NCBI RefSeq assembly: GCF_022271435.1
Contig: NZ_JAFIQY010000035.1
Coordinates: forward strand, 1-64,000
Length of the DNA stretch: 64,000 nt
Direction of reading: 5' to 3'
Source: Streptomyces monomycini
GTDB taxonomy: Bacteria; Actinomycetota; Actinomycetes; Streptomycetales; Streptomycetaceae
Shown here: piece by piece, positions 43,382 through 53,782 of the stretch
Numbering within the stretch: the stretch's first letter is position 1
Layout: every line of letters begins with the position of its first letter
Program-made: the position numbers and the translations under genes
Notes under the pieces: generated by a model
What the model saw: only the letters and a program-made list of their open reading frames with translations
Database searches by the model: none
Told to the model about the DNA's origin: nothing

Positions 43382-45244
43382 ATGCGTCCCCTTCCAAGAA
43401 GCCTCGACCCACTGTCCGGCGAATCCCTGCCCGGCTACCTGCTACGACTCGCTCACCGCCTCGACATCTCCCCGCTCGACATCGCCAGAATGAGTTCTCT
43501 CCCGTCTTCCGGGAAAAATCACCTGAGCGTCAGCACCCTGCTCACTGTTCCCGAACCCGCCCTGACCCTCTTCTCCCGCCTGACCCGCCTCACGAGGCAC
43601 GAAGTCGTCAATCTGACGCTGGAACCCTGGCTCACACGTTATCCGCCTATTGCCAATAACTGGCCAGCCAACGGTGGCTCAGCCTTCTCCGACCCATGGC
43701 TCTTCACGAGTTTTAGCCGCTACTGCCACAAGTGTCTGGCCCATGGAACACTCCACGGTGACCCCCTGGGCGTCTCATGGAAGAAGGCGTGGCATCTACC
43801 CATCATGTTCGCATGCCCCGAGCACAAGGTATTCCTAAGCCATACATGCCCACAGTGCAATAGCCTCGCAGGCCCTTCGAGCGGTGAAAGAAAGCTGATT
43901 TTCCGCGCTGCCCTTCCGAAGGTTTCCCCGGTTTGCTGTCGCGCGGACAGCGCCGCCTCCAGCCACCGGAAACGAATCATAGAAACCTGCAGATCCCCCC
44001 TGGGAGAAGAAGGCATGCATTGCGGGAGCTCGCCAGGCGAGGAGCTCATGCAGCTACAGCAGAGGCTACTTGAATCCCTGGAACCATCACACCCTGCTGA
44101 ACAGGACAGCTGCAATTACTCGGATATACGGCTCGTTGCCCTACTGATCACCGCTTCATGGCCGCACGCGAGCCCCCTGGTTTCCCCCGAACTCGCCAGC
44201 TCGGTCCCGGCCTATGCCCAGAGCCAACCAGATCTTCCGCGCAAGAAAGGACGCCCCTCCTCGCGACACCACTTCGCCTCACCGCCAGAGGACGCCGCAG
44301 CATGCGCCGGGCTGCTGCAGGCAGCAGCCCGGATCCTTGACTCCTCAGATATCAGAGATGAGCTAAGAGAACTAACCGAGGCGGCCGACTGGACATCATC
44401 CCGCGCTTCATGGCAACGCGAACTTATGCGACAGGAAGAGAACTGTTCCCCCCGTATTCGCGAAGCTCTAAAACCGCCCTCGCCGTTTACCCGAGTATCC
44501 GGAATCATCACCTCGAACGCCTCAGGGAGGCAAGGGTATACTCCAGAAAATGTCCCCGCCTTCTTAAAGGATGAGTGGTGTCACGCGTTCCTCTCCAAAC
44601 TGGGCGGGACAAGCCATAAATACGTTCGAAAAGTTGCGGCTATTTGCCTTGTCCAGCTGGCTGCCGGCAACTCCCCTGCGGAAGCGGCAAAATTTCTCGG
44701 GATCAACCAAGCGGCAGAATCTGCAGTGAACTGGGACAAGATTCACGACTGGCAAGACACACAAAAACTCCCGAGAGGATTCCGAAAGAGTCTGACCGGC
44801 TTAGCCGAGATGCTCAGCTCAACCAAAGGACTAATTGACTACCAGGAACGTCGCGGCGCGCTTCAGAACTGGGAAATCAGCGAGACCACGTGGGAAGAAT
44901 TGACAGCTCGCCTCCCCACGACCCGCGGAAGACAGCCCACGATCAATGCCCGGAAACGCCAGGACGCTTCGGTCTTCGTCTGGACACAAGTAACACAGGG
45001 TGAGCACCTGTTCGCACCTCGCCCTATCGAGGCGAGACAGCCGAGGGAAATCCAACGCGATTGGGCCCGGCGACGAAATACAACCTGGTACCAGCTCACC
45101 CGCCCCGATGCCATGTCCCACTACGCGAAGCTGCGGAGGGTCCTTACCGAGTACGCCGAGCAGGTCGCCCGGGACATCGACTCAAGTGCCGGGCAGATCA
45201 TCAACACCCCGAAACTCACGCACAGTGAGCATCCACGACCATGA
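43382..45244 (+). CDS. tniQ: TniQ/TnsD-like target-selection protein
   Basis: The product is 620 aa. The N-terminus (PRSLDPLSGESLPGYLLRLA) is the canonical TniQ start. A zinc-binding region follows: YCHKCLAHG (~residue 114), FACPEHKVFLSHTCPQCN. The long C-terminal part has HTH-like segments, as in TnsD proteins that read a fixed attachment sequence. Base composition is clearly less GC-rich than the host or tnsABC, and at least two TTA codons (codons 395 and 474) occur, so it may depend on bldA. Confidence 0.85.
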   Translation: MRPLPRSLDPLSGESLPGYLLRLAHRLDISPLDIARMSSLPSSGKNHLSVSTLLTVPEPALTLFSRLTRLTRHEVVNLTLEPWLTRYPPIANNWPANGGSAFSDPWLFTSFSRYCHKCLAHGTLHGDPLGVSWKKAWHLPIMFACPEHKVFLSHTCPQCNSLAGPSSGERKLIFRAALPKVSPVCCRADSAASSHRKRIIETCRSPLGEEGMHCGSSPGEELMQLQQRLLESLEPSHPAEQDSCNYSDIRLVALLITASWPHASPLVSPELASSVPAYAQSQPDLPRKKGRPSSRHHFASPPEDAAACAGLLQAAARILDSSDIRDELRELTEAADWTSSRASWQRELMRQEENCSPRIREALKPPSPFTRVSGIITSNASGRQGYTPENVPAFLKDEWCHAFLSKLGGTSHKYVRKVAAICLVQLAAGNSPAEAAKFLGINQAAESAVNWDKIHDWQDTQKLPRGFRKSLTGLAEMLSSTKGLIDYQERRGALQNWEISETTWEELTARLPTTRGRQPTINARKRQDASVFVWTQVTQGEHLFAPRPIEARQPREIQRDWARRRNTTWYQLTRPDAMSHYAKLRRVLTEYAEQVARDIDSSAGQIINTPKLTHSEHPRP

Positions 45245-45346
45245 TCCGCCAACTAGCCTCCTCAAGATCCGCCAACAAGAACTCTCAGGGGGCTCCTGAC
45301 CTCCGCAGTTCAGATCATGATCCGCCACCTAAAAATCTCGGTCACA
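45244..45346. repeat. Right end with three transposase-binding sites
   Basis: GATCCGCCAACTAG (from 45243), GATCCGCCAACAAG (from 45266) and GATCCGCCACCTAAAAAT (45319-45336) are inverted copies of the left-end site. The third is 10 bp from the terminal ACA. The first overlaps the last bases of tniQ. Confidence 0.85.
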
Positions 45347-45351
45347 GCCTG
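45347..45351. repeat. Right target-site duplication GCCTG
   Basis: It is identical to 38847-38851 and directly follows the GTCACA terminus. Confidence 0.9.
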
Positions 45352-45390
45352 AGCGTCCGAGGGGCCCCTGGATGTGCTTGAGCCGGCCGG

Positions 45391-46002
45391 GTGAGCGTCG
45401 CGAGCGGCCCCGCGGCAGCGGTGGTGCGCCTCATCCACGATTTCGACCGCCGGCGTCACTGCGTGATCCTGATGGGTATGCACCATGCGCTCACCCACTG
45501 GGACAGCCCTTTCGTGAACTTCAAGAACTACGACTTCCCGGACGGGCGGGGCCACGGATCCCGGTGGGTTCACATCAAGCGCTTCCATGTGCCGTCCGGC
45601 GCGCCGACCGACCAGGAATTGCTGGCTGCCCTGATAGCCCACCCGGAGTTCCGGGACACCTACGACGGAGCCGGCGTCTGGCTCGAACCCCGACACGGAC
45701 AGTGGTGGGCGGACCGGATCACTCCCGGCACCTACACGGCCGTCGACCGGTCGGGCGCGGCCGCCACGCTGCACACGTGGGCCACCAGCGGCGCCCCGCT
45801 CCCCCCGGACCTGGACCTGGACCTGAAGCTTCGCGAGACGGTCTACACACCGATCCACCAGTCGACGAGCCGGTACGCGCTCGGATCCCTCCCCAAGGAC
45901 GCGCGGCACGACTACGGCCCCCTCCACATCGAATTCCATGAACTCGTGCTCATCGACCGCCGCCTGGGCACCCTCACCCTCCTCGTGGCCGCCGACGACT
46001 GA
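45391..46002 (+). CDS. Hypothetical protein beside the transposon
   Basis: The product is 203 aa from GTG 45391. ATG 45472 (MGMHHALTHWDSPF) is an alternative start that begins at the better-conserved-looking part. It is rich in His, Trp and Asp (GMHHALTHWDSPFVNFKNYD; GVWLEPRHGQWWADRITPG). No signal peptide or known domain was recognised. Its original upstream region was split from argC by the Tn7-like insertion, so its promoter may have been affected. Confidence 0.6.
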   Translation: MSVASGPAAAVVRLIHDFDRRRHCVILMGMHHALTHWDSPFVNFKNYDFPDGRGHGSRWVHIKRFHVPSGAPTDQELLAALIAHPEFRDTYDGAGVWLEPRHGQWWADRITPGTYTAVDRSGAAATLHTWATSGAPLPPDLDLDLKLRETVYTPIHQSTSRYALGSLPKDARHDYGPLHIEFHELVLIDRRLGTLTLLVAADD

Positions 46003-46077
46003 GACGGCTGCCGGACCAGGCTGCTTCCGGGCGTGGCCTCCGGACGCGTCGCCGGCGCCGTTCGACCGCACGAGCCG

Positions 46078-46683
46078 TCAGGCACGCTCCAGCGGGTTGG
46101 CCATGGTGCGGTCCGGCCAAGTGCCGGCCACCAATTGCGCCGCCGCGCACCGCGGCTTCCGTTCCGCCTGGTCACGGAAGAGGCGGACGAAGGACTCGGC
46201 GAAGCCCAGGCGCGGATATGCCTTGACGAGCGCTTCGACGAAGGAGGGGTCGAAGGCGTCCAGCCCCGCCCCGGAGACGTCCGCGCTCGTCCCCACCTGC
46301 AGCAGGCGGCTCTCCAGGTCCTCCTCCGGCTCCACGTCGTCCCGCATGTGCAGCACGATGAGTTCGGCCGCCCGCGCGCGCCGTTCGCGCGGCCAGTCCA
46401 GGCCGGCCGTGAAGACCCACGCCAGATGGCCGCCGGCCTCCTCGAAGGGGACCGTGTGACTGTCGAACGGCGGGGTGAGCCCCAGGTCGTGCAACAGCGC
46501 CGAGACGAACAGCAACTCACGGTCGAAATCGAGACCACGGTCCTGCGCCCACGCCGCACCGAAGAAGTACGACCGCATCGAGTGGTGATACAACGCGTCG
46601 TCCGCGTACTCCGTACACACCGACTGCGCCAGCTCCATGGCCCGCCCCTCGGGGGCCCGTACACCTGCGACCTCGATCAACAC
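46078..46683 (-). CDS. HD-domain phosphohydrolase-like protein
   Basis: The product is 201 aa, GTG start (VLIEVAGVRAPEG). The HD pattern is His-His in ALYHHSMRSYFFG, then LLFVSALLHDLGLTPPFDS (HD), His in EEAGGHLAWVF and ELIVLHMRDDVEPEED. It resembles the cyanamide-hydratase/diiron HD proteins. The substrate is unknown. It is convergent with the preceding hypothetical gene. Confidence 0.8.
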   Translation of the reverse strand: MLIEVAGVRAPEGRAMELAQSVCTEYADDALYHHSMRSYFFGAAWAQDRGLDFDRELLFVSALLHDLGLTPPFDSHTVPFEEAGGHLAWVFTAGLDWPRERRARAAELIVLHMRDDVEPEEDLESRLLQVGTSADVSGAGLDAFDPSFVEALVKAYPRLGFAESFVRLFRDQAERKPRCAAAQLVAGTWPDRTMANPLERA

Positions 46684-47019
46684 CGCTCCACCCCTGACTA
46701 GAGAAGATCGTCGTCCGGGAGCTCAGCCTACGGTGACGCGAACACGCGGTCTCCTCACGCAGGTTCGGCGCGGATGACCGATAGCAGGAAGCGGAGGAAG
46801 GGGAAGAGGTGGCGTGGGACGCCAGGCGGCTCGGGGGCGGGCCGTTGGCCCGGCCCCCGGAGCGGAGTACGGGCCCTACACCCGGTACGTGCGCGCCGAC
46901 GGCAGGCGCGTCACCTTCGCCCGGGGCGGGTCGGTGATGGCAGGTGATGGCCGTGCACCTGTCCGCCGACGAGGCGCAGTGGCTTGAGGACGAGGCCAGG
47001 GACAGGCGCCAGGGGTTCA
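46684..47019. other. Non-coding or decayed region
   Basis: No full-length gene is seen in this 336-bp stretch. A plus-strand frame near 46947-47035 reads MAVHLSADEAQWLEDEARDR and could be the start of a lost small gene, since it breaks down soon after. It adjoins the decayed monooxygenase/TetR fragments, so this looks like a degenerating segment. Confidence 0.4.
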
Positions 47020-47177
47020 TGAACCCTGTACAGGCCGCGGCGTTCGAGGAGATCCGCGCGGGGCAGCATGATGCTTTCGTACGCGTACAGGGCCCGGTCG
47101 CTCGTGGAGTGGCCGATGACCGGCTGGGCGAGATCCGCGCCGTCGAACAGGACACGCGCGCAGACGAGGCCGCCGGG
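47020..47177 (-). pseudogene. Relic of an FAD-dependent monooxygenase
   Basis: Minus-strand codons give RPGGLVCARVL followed at once by FDGADLAQPVI and LYAYESIMLPRADLLERRG. In the intact paralogue (49975-51087), GPGGLTCARVL is near the N-terminus and LDGADLAQALV and MLPRSADLAKK are near the C-terminus. The middle ~300 residues are therefore missing here, leaving an in-frame fusion of both ends. No start codon or FAD GxGxxG remains complete. Confidence 0.7.
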
Positions 47178-47181
47178 GCGG

Positions 47182-47640
47182 CTCTTCGAGCACTCCCCCA
47201 GCAAGGAAGCCCTCGTCTTCGATCTGGACGCGGACGTCGAGAGTGCGCTGGTCGCCGCCGTACGCGACCGCTCCCCCGGACAGCCCGTCCTGCACGTCCT
47301 GCACGTCCTGCACGCCCCGCGTGATCACCTGATGCGCACCCGTACCGCCGCGCGGACGGACGACCCCACCTTGTCCCCCGCGCTGCGGGACTACGCCCGG
47401 CGCATGTGGTCACGTCACGAGAAGGCGCTGGCCGCCACTCTCGCCGAGGCCACCGGGCTGGCCCCGGACGACCTCGCGATCACCAATCTGGCCCGCTTCA
47501 CCGTGGAGGCTCCCAGCCTCGCCCGGGCGAGCGACGATCCGGCCCGGGCCCTGCGCGACCTGTTCACTCTGCTGGAACACGGCTGGGGTGCGACGCCCCT
47601 GGCGGCGCGAGGAGGGGCCTTCGGCGCGGGAGGGGTGTGA
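47182..47640 (+). pseudogene. Relic of a TetR-family regulator lacking its HTH
   Basis: The frame reads LFEHSPSKEALVFDLDADVE, VAAVRDRSPGQPVLH, SPALRDYARRMWSRHEKALA and LFTLLEHGWGA. It matches the intact TetR at 49215-49841 (LFKHFAGKEALVF, VAAVRDRAPGQSVL, TPALRDYAQRMWMRHESALA) throughout its C-terminal 3/4. The DNA-binding part is gone and the 5' end abuts the monooxygenase relic. The pair is an inverted, internally deleted copy of the intact TetR/monooxygenase module. Confidence 0.75.
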
Positions 47641-47805
47641 GGGGTGAGAGAGGTGATGGGAGGCCGAGGCGGCCGGTTGGGGCGGGGGCCGGGAGGGCGG
47701 GCGGAATCCCGAGGCCCGTCGGGGGCAGGTGGGGGGGAACGCGAGCTCCGCCCCTCGCCCGCGCTCCTCTTCTACCGGCTTCCCGTTCTGCCGGCTTCCC
47801 GCGTT

Positions 47806-47899
47806 CCTGCTGGTTCTGCTGTCTTAACTGGCTTTGCTGGCTCTACTGGTCCTGCTGGTTCTGCTGGTCCTGCTGGCTCTGCTGGTTCTACTGATCCTG
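47806..47899. repeat. Imperfect 9-bp repeat (CTGCTGGTT/CTGCTGGCT type) at the DUF5997 gene end
   Basis: About ten copies are present. On the minus strand they read CAG-CAG-(G/A)A(C/T) codons, that is QQD/QQN/QQS repeats. The annotated protein stops at the TAG at 47888-47890, but the repeat continues for ~80 bp beyond through further stop codons. Confidence 0.75.
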
Positions 47900-48292
47900 C
47901 TGCTCGCGCTTCGCCTGCTCCGTCTTGTGCTTCTCCTTGATCCGCACGGTTTCCTTGCGGACCTCGGCCTGGGTGGCGCGTTCCTTCTGCAGCCACTCGG
48001 GGGACTCCGCCTTCAGCGCGTCGATCTGCTCCGTGGTGAGCGCCTCGGTGACTCCGCCGCGGGCGAGGCCCGAGATGGAGACGCCGAGCTTCGCCGCCAC
48101 GACGGGACGCGGGTGCGGGCCGTTGAGCCGCAGTTCCCGGAGCCACTCGGGCGGGTCGGTCTGCAGCGCGTTCAGCTCGGCGCGCGAGACGACACCCTCC
48201 TGGAATGCGGCGGGGGTGGCTTCGAGGTACACACCCAGCTTCTTCGCCGCGGTCGCGGGCTTCATCGTCTGGGTGTTCTGGTGCGACGTCAT
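47888..48292 (-). CDS. DUF5997-family protein
   Basis: The product is 134 aa, MTSHQNTQTMKPATAAKKLG. It consists of two similar ~45-residue units (KKLGVYLEATPAAFQEGVVS with PPEWLREL, and AKLGVSISGLARGGVTEAL with SPEWLQKE), then a Lys/Gln/Glu-rich helix. No clear SD was seen. It is divergent from the LysR-effector-like gene 58 bp away, a neighbour pairing that looks conserved in Streptomyces. Function is unknown. Confidence 0.75.
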   Translation of the reverse strand: MTSHQNTQTMKPATAAKKLGVYLEATPAAFQEGVVSRAELNALQTDPPEWLRELRLNGPHPRPVVAAKLGVSISGLARGGVTEALTTEQIDALKAESPEWLQKERATQAEVRKETVRIKEKHKTEQAKREQQDQ

Positions 48293-48350
48293 GATGTCAA
48301 GGGTATCGATCGTGTGCGCTACCGCTGACCACGACCGGTAACCTGGCAGA

Positions 48351-49133
48351 GTGACAGGCTCGGAAGAAACCCTCTCGTTCCGGCTCGCGTACGTCCCGGG
48401 GGTGACGCCCGCGAAGTGGGTGCGTATCTGGAACGAGCGGCTGCCCGGCATCCCGCTGGAACTCGTCGCGGCGTCCGCGGACGCGGCGTACGACGTGCTG
48501 CGGGACGGCGGCGCCGACGCGGGTTTCGTACGGCTGCCGGCCGACCGGACGTTCTTCAGCGCGATCCCCCTCTATACGGAGACGACGGTGGTCGTGGTCC
48601 CGAAGGACCACCTCTTCACGGCGGCCGACGAGGTCTCCACCGAGGATCTGGCCGACGAGATCGTGCTGCATCCCCTCGACGACACCCTCGACTGGGAGCG
48701 TCCTCCGGGCCGGCCCGCGTTCGAGCGGCCCGCGACGACGGCGGACGCGATCGAGCTGGTCGCGGCAGGCATCGGCCTGCTGGTCGTCCCGCAGTCGCTG
48801 GCCCGGCTGCACCACCGCAAGGACCTCAAGTACCGGACGCTGACGGACGCCCCCCAGTCCCAGGTCGCGCTGGCCTGGCCGGAGGAGCGGACCACCGACC
48901 AGGTCGAGGACTTCATCGGCATCGTCCGCGGCCGTACCGTCAACAGCTCTCGTGGTCGTACCCAGGCTCCGGCCCCGGCCTCGGCCCCGTCGAAGTCGAA
49001 GTCCAAGCAGCCGGCCAAGGGCGGCGCCCGCCAGAAGCCCGCCGCGCGCAAGCCCGTCGGCAAAAGCTCCCGCAGTCCGCGCGGCGGCTCCGGCGCTCCG
49101 AAGGGCGCCAAGCGGGGCAAGCCCCGCCGCTGA
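48351..49133 (+). CDS. LysR-type effector-binding-domain protein without HTH
   Basis: The product is 260 aa, GTG start (VTGSEETLSFRLAYVPGVTP). Residues ~8-195 form a periplasmic-binding-protein-like LysR substrate domain (LVAASADAAYDVLRDGGADAG; TTADAIELVAAGIGLLVVPQ). No HTH is present. The C-terminal ~60 residues are a Lys/Arg/Pro/Ser-rich tail (PSKSKSKQPAKGGARQKPAA), possibly for nucleic-acid contact. It is divergent from DUF5997. Confidence 0.8.
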   Translation: MTGSEETLSFRLAYVPGVTPAKWVRIWNERLPGIPLELVAASADAAYDVLRDGGADAGFVRLPADRTFFSAIPLYTETTVVVVPKDHLFTAADEVSTEDLADEIVLHPLDDTLDWERPPGRPAFERPATTADAIELVAAGIGLLVVPQSLARLHHRKDLKYRTLTDAPQSQVALAWPEERTTDQVEDFIGIVRGRTVNSSRGRTQAPAPASAPSKSKSKQPAKGGARQKPAARKPVGKSSRSPRGGSGAPKGAKRGKPRR

Positions 49134-49214
49134 CCAGCCAGCTCCCCGGACGGACCGGGCCGGTCAGCCCCCGGACGCACCCGACCAGTCAGCTTCCCGG
49201 ACGGACCCGACCGA

Positions 49215-49841
49215 TCAGTTGCCCGGCCGGACCGCCTCCCACCCCCGCTCCAGCAGGTCGAAGATCTCTTCGATGGCCCGGCGGGGGTCGGAGTACTGCC
49301 CGTTGAGGGTGCGGGAGGCGAGGGCGAAGTGGGCCAGGGCGGCGCAGGTGACGTCGTCCTCGGGGGCGCCGACCTCCTCGGCGATGGCGCGGGCCAGGGC
49401 CGATTCGTGGCGCATCCACATGCGCTGGGCGTAGTCGCGCAGCGCCGGGGTCTCGGACACCAGGCGGACGAACGCGGCGATTTCCGGATGCGCGGTGTCC
49501 TTCTCGGAGCGCAGGACGTACTCGCGCAGAGCCCGTAGAACCGACTGGCCGGGGGCCCGGTCGCGTACGGCCGCGACGAGGGCGGCCTCGATGTCGCCCT
49601 CCTGGTCGAAGACGAGTGCTTCCTTGCCGGCGAAGTGCTTGAACAGGGTCGTCACCGACACATCGGCGGCCTCGGCGATCTCCTTGACGCCGACCTGCTC
49701 GTAGCCACGCTCCAGGAAGAGCCGCAGGGCGGCGTCGGCCAGCGCCTTGCGGGTCTGTGCCTTCTTGCGTTCGCGGCGGCCGACGGGAGCGGCGCCCTGG
49801 GCGGGCGGCGGGGGCTCGATGCGGGGAACGGGTTGGGTCAC
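49215..49841 (-). CDS. TetR-family regulator, divergent from an FAD monooxygenase
   Basis: The product is 208 aa, GTG start. The HTH lies at residues ~47-66 (GVKEIAEAADVSVTTLFKHF), preceded by RRERKKAQTRKALADAALRL. The C-terminal domain (ALVFDQEGDIEAALV; TPALRDYAQRMWMRHESA) is the MftR/TetR_C type. It probably controls the divergent monooxygenase through the palindrome in the shared promoter region. Confidence 0.85.
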   Translation of the reverse strand: MTQPVPRIEPPPPAQGAAPVGRRERKKAQTRKALADAALRLFLERGYEQVGVKEIAEAADVSVTTLFKHFAGKEALVFDQEGDIEAALVAAVRDRAPGQSVLRALREYVLRSEKDTAHPEIAAFVRLVSETPALRDYAQRMWMRHESALARAIAEEVGAPEDDVTCAALAHFALASRTLNGQYSDPRRAIEEIFDLLERGWEAVRPGN

Positions 49842-49879
49842 GAGTGCAGCCTACCGCGCGGTGCATCGAGTAAGAAGGT

Positions 49880-49895
49880 TAAGTCGTTGCACTTA
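49880..49895. promoter_or_regulatory. Palindrome in the TetR/monooxygenase divergent promoter
   Basis: TAAGT-CGTTGC-ACTTA is an inverted repeat within a conspicuously A/T-rich stretch (49870-49920) between the two divergent genes. It is a candidate TetR operator. Confidence 0.55.
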
Positions 49896-49974
49896 TTTAT
49901 TGGGTGTGCTTTTTTAGTTGGAGAGAGACGCCGGACGTGCGGTCCGGCGCTCCGCGCACCCCTGGAGAGGGACC

Positions 49975-51087
49975 ATGAATTCCACCCGTGCGGCCCGCGT
50001 CGCGATCGTCGGCGCCGGCCCCGGCGGCCTGACCTGTGCCCGTGTCCTGCAACGTCACGGCCTTTCCGTCACCGTCTTCGAGCGCGAGGCGTCCGCGGAC
50101 GCCCGTTCCCAGGGCGGCAGCCTCGACCTGCACCCGGACACGGGCCAGGCGGCGCTGCGCGCGGCGGGGCTGCTCGACCGGTTCCACGCCTTGTCACGCC
50201 CCGAGGGCCAGGAGTGGCGGAAGGTGGACCACGTCACCGCGGCGGCCATGGAACAGGAGTGGCCTCCGGGGGACGAGGGCGCGGGCGTCGAGTACCGGCC
50301 GGAGATCGACCGGGGACATCTGCGGAAGCTGCTGCTGGACTCGCTCGCGCCGGGGACGGTCCGCTGGGCAAGTGCCGTCAGCGGTGCCACGCCGCCCGGT
50401 GACGGCACCTGCCGTCTGGAGTTCGCGGACGGCAGCTCCGAGGACTTCGACCTGGTCGTCGGTGCCGACGGCGCGTGGTCGCGGGTCCGCCCGGCCGTCT
50501 CGGACGCCCGTCCCGCCTACACGGGCGTCGCCTTCCTCGAAACCGGCTTCGACGACAGCGACGTACGCCATCCCGGTCTCGCGCAGCTGGTCGGCCCGGG
50601 CACGCTGGTGGCGGAGTCCGGCACGACGATCCTGTTCGCCCAGCGGAACAGCAACGGTCACATCCGCGTCTACGTGGCCTTCCGGGCCCCGCAGGACTGG
50701 CTGACGGCCGCCGGGCTGGACGTGGACGACACGGCGGCGATGCGCGCGTACCTCGGGGAGCGGCTCGACGGATGGGCCGAGGGGCTGCGGTACGCCATGC
50801 TCGACGGTGACCGCGGCTTCGCCAACCGGCCGCTGTACGCGCTGCCCGTACCGCACGTCTGGGAGCACGTGCCGGGCGTCACGCTGCTGGGTGACGCGGC
50901 GCACCTGATGCCGCCGCTCGGCGTGGGCGTCAACCACGCGCTGCTCGACGGCGCCGACCTGGCGCAGGCGCTGGTCGACGCGGAGCAGGTGGACGACGCG
51001 GTGCGTGCGTACGAGGAGCTGATGCTCCCCCGGTCCGCCGACTTGGCGAAGAAGTGCGAGGAGGGCCTGAGGCACTTGGTGCCGTGA
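49975..51087 (+). CDS. FAD-dependent monooxygenase (TetX/PHBH type)
   Basis: The product is 370 aa with GGAGAGGG upstream. FAD motifs are VAIVGAGPGGLTCARVLQ (GxGxxG), LVVGADGAWSRVRPAV (DG motif) and VTLLGDAAHLMPPLGVGVN (GD motif). SQGGSLDLHPDTGQAALRAA resembles TetX and aromatic hydroxylases. It hydroxylates an aromatic or polycyclic substrate with NAD(P)H and O2, and antibiotic modification is possible. It is divergent from a TetR gene, and a decayed relative lies at 47020-47177. Confidence 0.88.
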   Translation: MNSTRAARVAIVGAGPGGLTCARVLQRHGLSVTVFEREASADARSQGGSLDLHPDTGQAALRAAGLLDRFHALSRPEGQEWRKVDHVTAAAMEQEWPPGDEGAGVEYRPEIDRGHLRKLLLDSLAPGTVRWASAVSGATPPGDGTCRLEFADGSSEDFDLVVGADGAWSRVRPAVSDARPAYTGVAFLETGFDDSDVRHPGLAQLVGPGTLVAESGTTILFAQRNSNGHIRVYVAFRAPQDWLTAAGLDVDDTAAMRAYLGERLDGWAEGLRYAMLDGDRGFANRPLYALPVPHVWEHVPGVTLLGDAAHLMPPLGVGVNHALLDGADLAQALVDAEQVDDAVRAYEELMLPRSADLAKKCEEGLRHLVP

Positions 51088-51122
51088 GGGCACTCCGGCC
51101 CGCCCGAGTGGGCCGTACGGAA

Positions 51123-51174
51123 ACGGGTCCGCCCCGGCCGACAGCAGCGCTGCTGTCGGCCGGGGCGGACCCGT
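51123..51174. terminator. 52-nt perfect palindrome, bidirectional terminator
   Basis: The 26-nt arms are exactly complementary (ending CAGCAGC/GCTGCTG at the centre). It lies between the convergent monooxygenase and icd genes. Confidence 0.8.
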
Positions 51175-51234
51175 CGTACAGGTGCCGGGCGGCCGGCGGA
51201 CGGGAGCGCCCGTACGCCGGTGCCCGGCGCCGTA

Positions 51235-53457
<2,223 letters not shown>

Positions 53458-53782
53458 CGGGTGCTCCGCTCCACGTCTGCAACATTGCTCGACATCAAGA
53501 TATCTCGTGATCGGGTCTCTACAGGAAGGGCCCTGGGCTGTCGGGGTTCCGGGCGGGCTCATGGATCGGGTTCCCGGCGGATCTTCCTCGTCGCCGCTCG
53601 CCCGGCAGCCGACGCGAACGCGCCGTCCCACCGCGACTGCTTTGCATGGTTCCCACAACCGCACACCCACGAACTCCGTGGAAGCTGCCACCTGCCACCT
53701 CAGTAACCCCCTGACAGAGTGAGCATCGAGTTGATCATTTCCCGGCCTGACGCGGTCCGGGAAGTTGTCTCCATGCGACAAA
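53458..53782. other. Divergent intergenic region between icd and the ketoacyl synthase gene
   Basis: It contains the icd SD and presumably divergent promoters. No additional gene is convincing. Confidence 0.4.

Larger units (their letters stand above)
38852..45346. mobile_element. Complete Tn7-like transposon (TnsA-TnsB-TnsC-TniQ), 6495 bp
   Basis: The ends begin TGTGAC and finish GTCACA as inverted repeats, flanked by the 5-bp duplication GCCTG. The left and right termini share TGTGAC, TTTTAG and TGGCGGAT blocks. Inside are four plus-strand genes in the order tnsA-, tnsB-, tnsC- and tniQ-like. The first three overlap or touch, and tniQ follows 11 bp later. There is no cargo, no CRISPR-Cas and no TnsE-like gene. 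All four genes look intact, so the element may still be mobile. It sits between the argC promoter region and a hypothetical gene. Confidence 0.92.

Noticed and set aside
38852..45346. CRISPR-associated transposon
   Set aside because: No cas genes or repeat-spacer array lie within the ends, and the TniQ is long and TnsD-like, which fits sequence-specific targeting.
46944..47324. Plus-strand frame starting MMAVHLSADEAQ as a real gene
   Set aside because: It degenerates into low-complexity sequence over the decayed monooxygenase fragment and lacks a ribosome site, so it is treated as part of the decayed region.
49911..49921. TTTTAGTTGG resembling the Tn7-like end sites, near the monooxygenase promoter
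   Set aside because: It lacks the GGCGGAT half, has no partner site and no target duplication, so it is a chance A/T-rich match.
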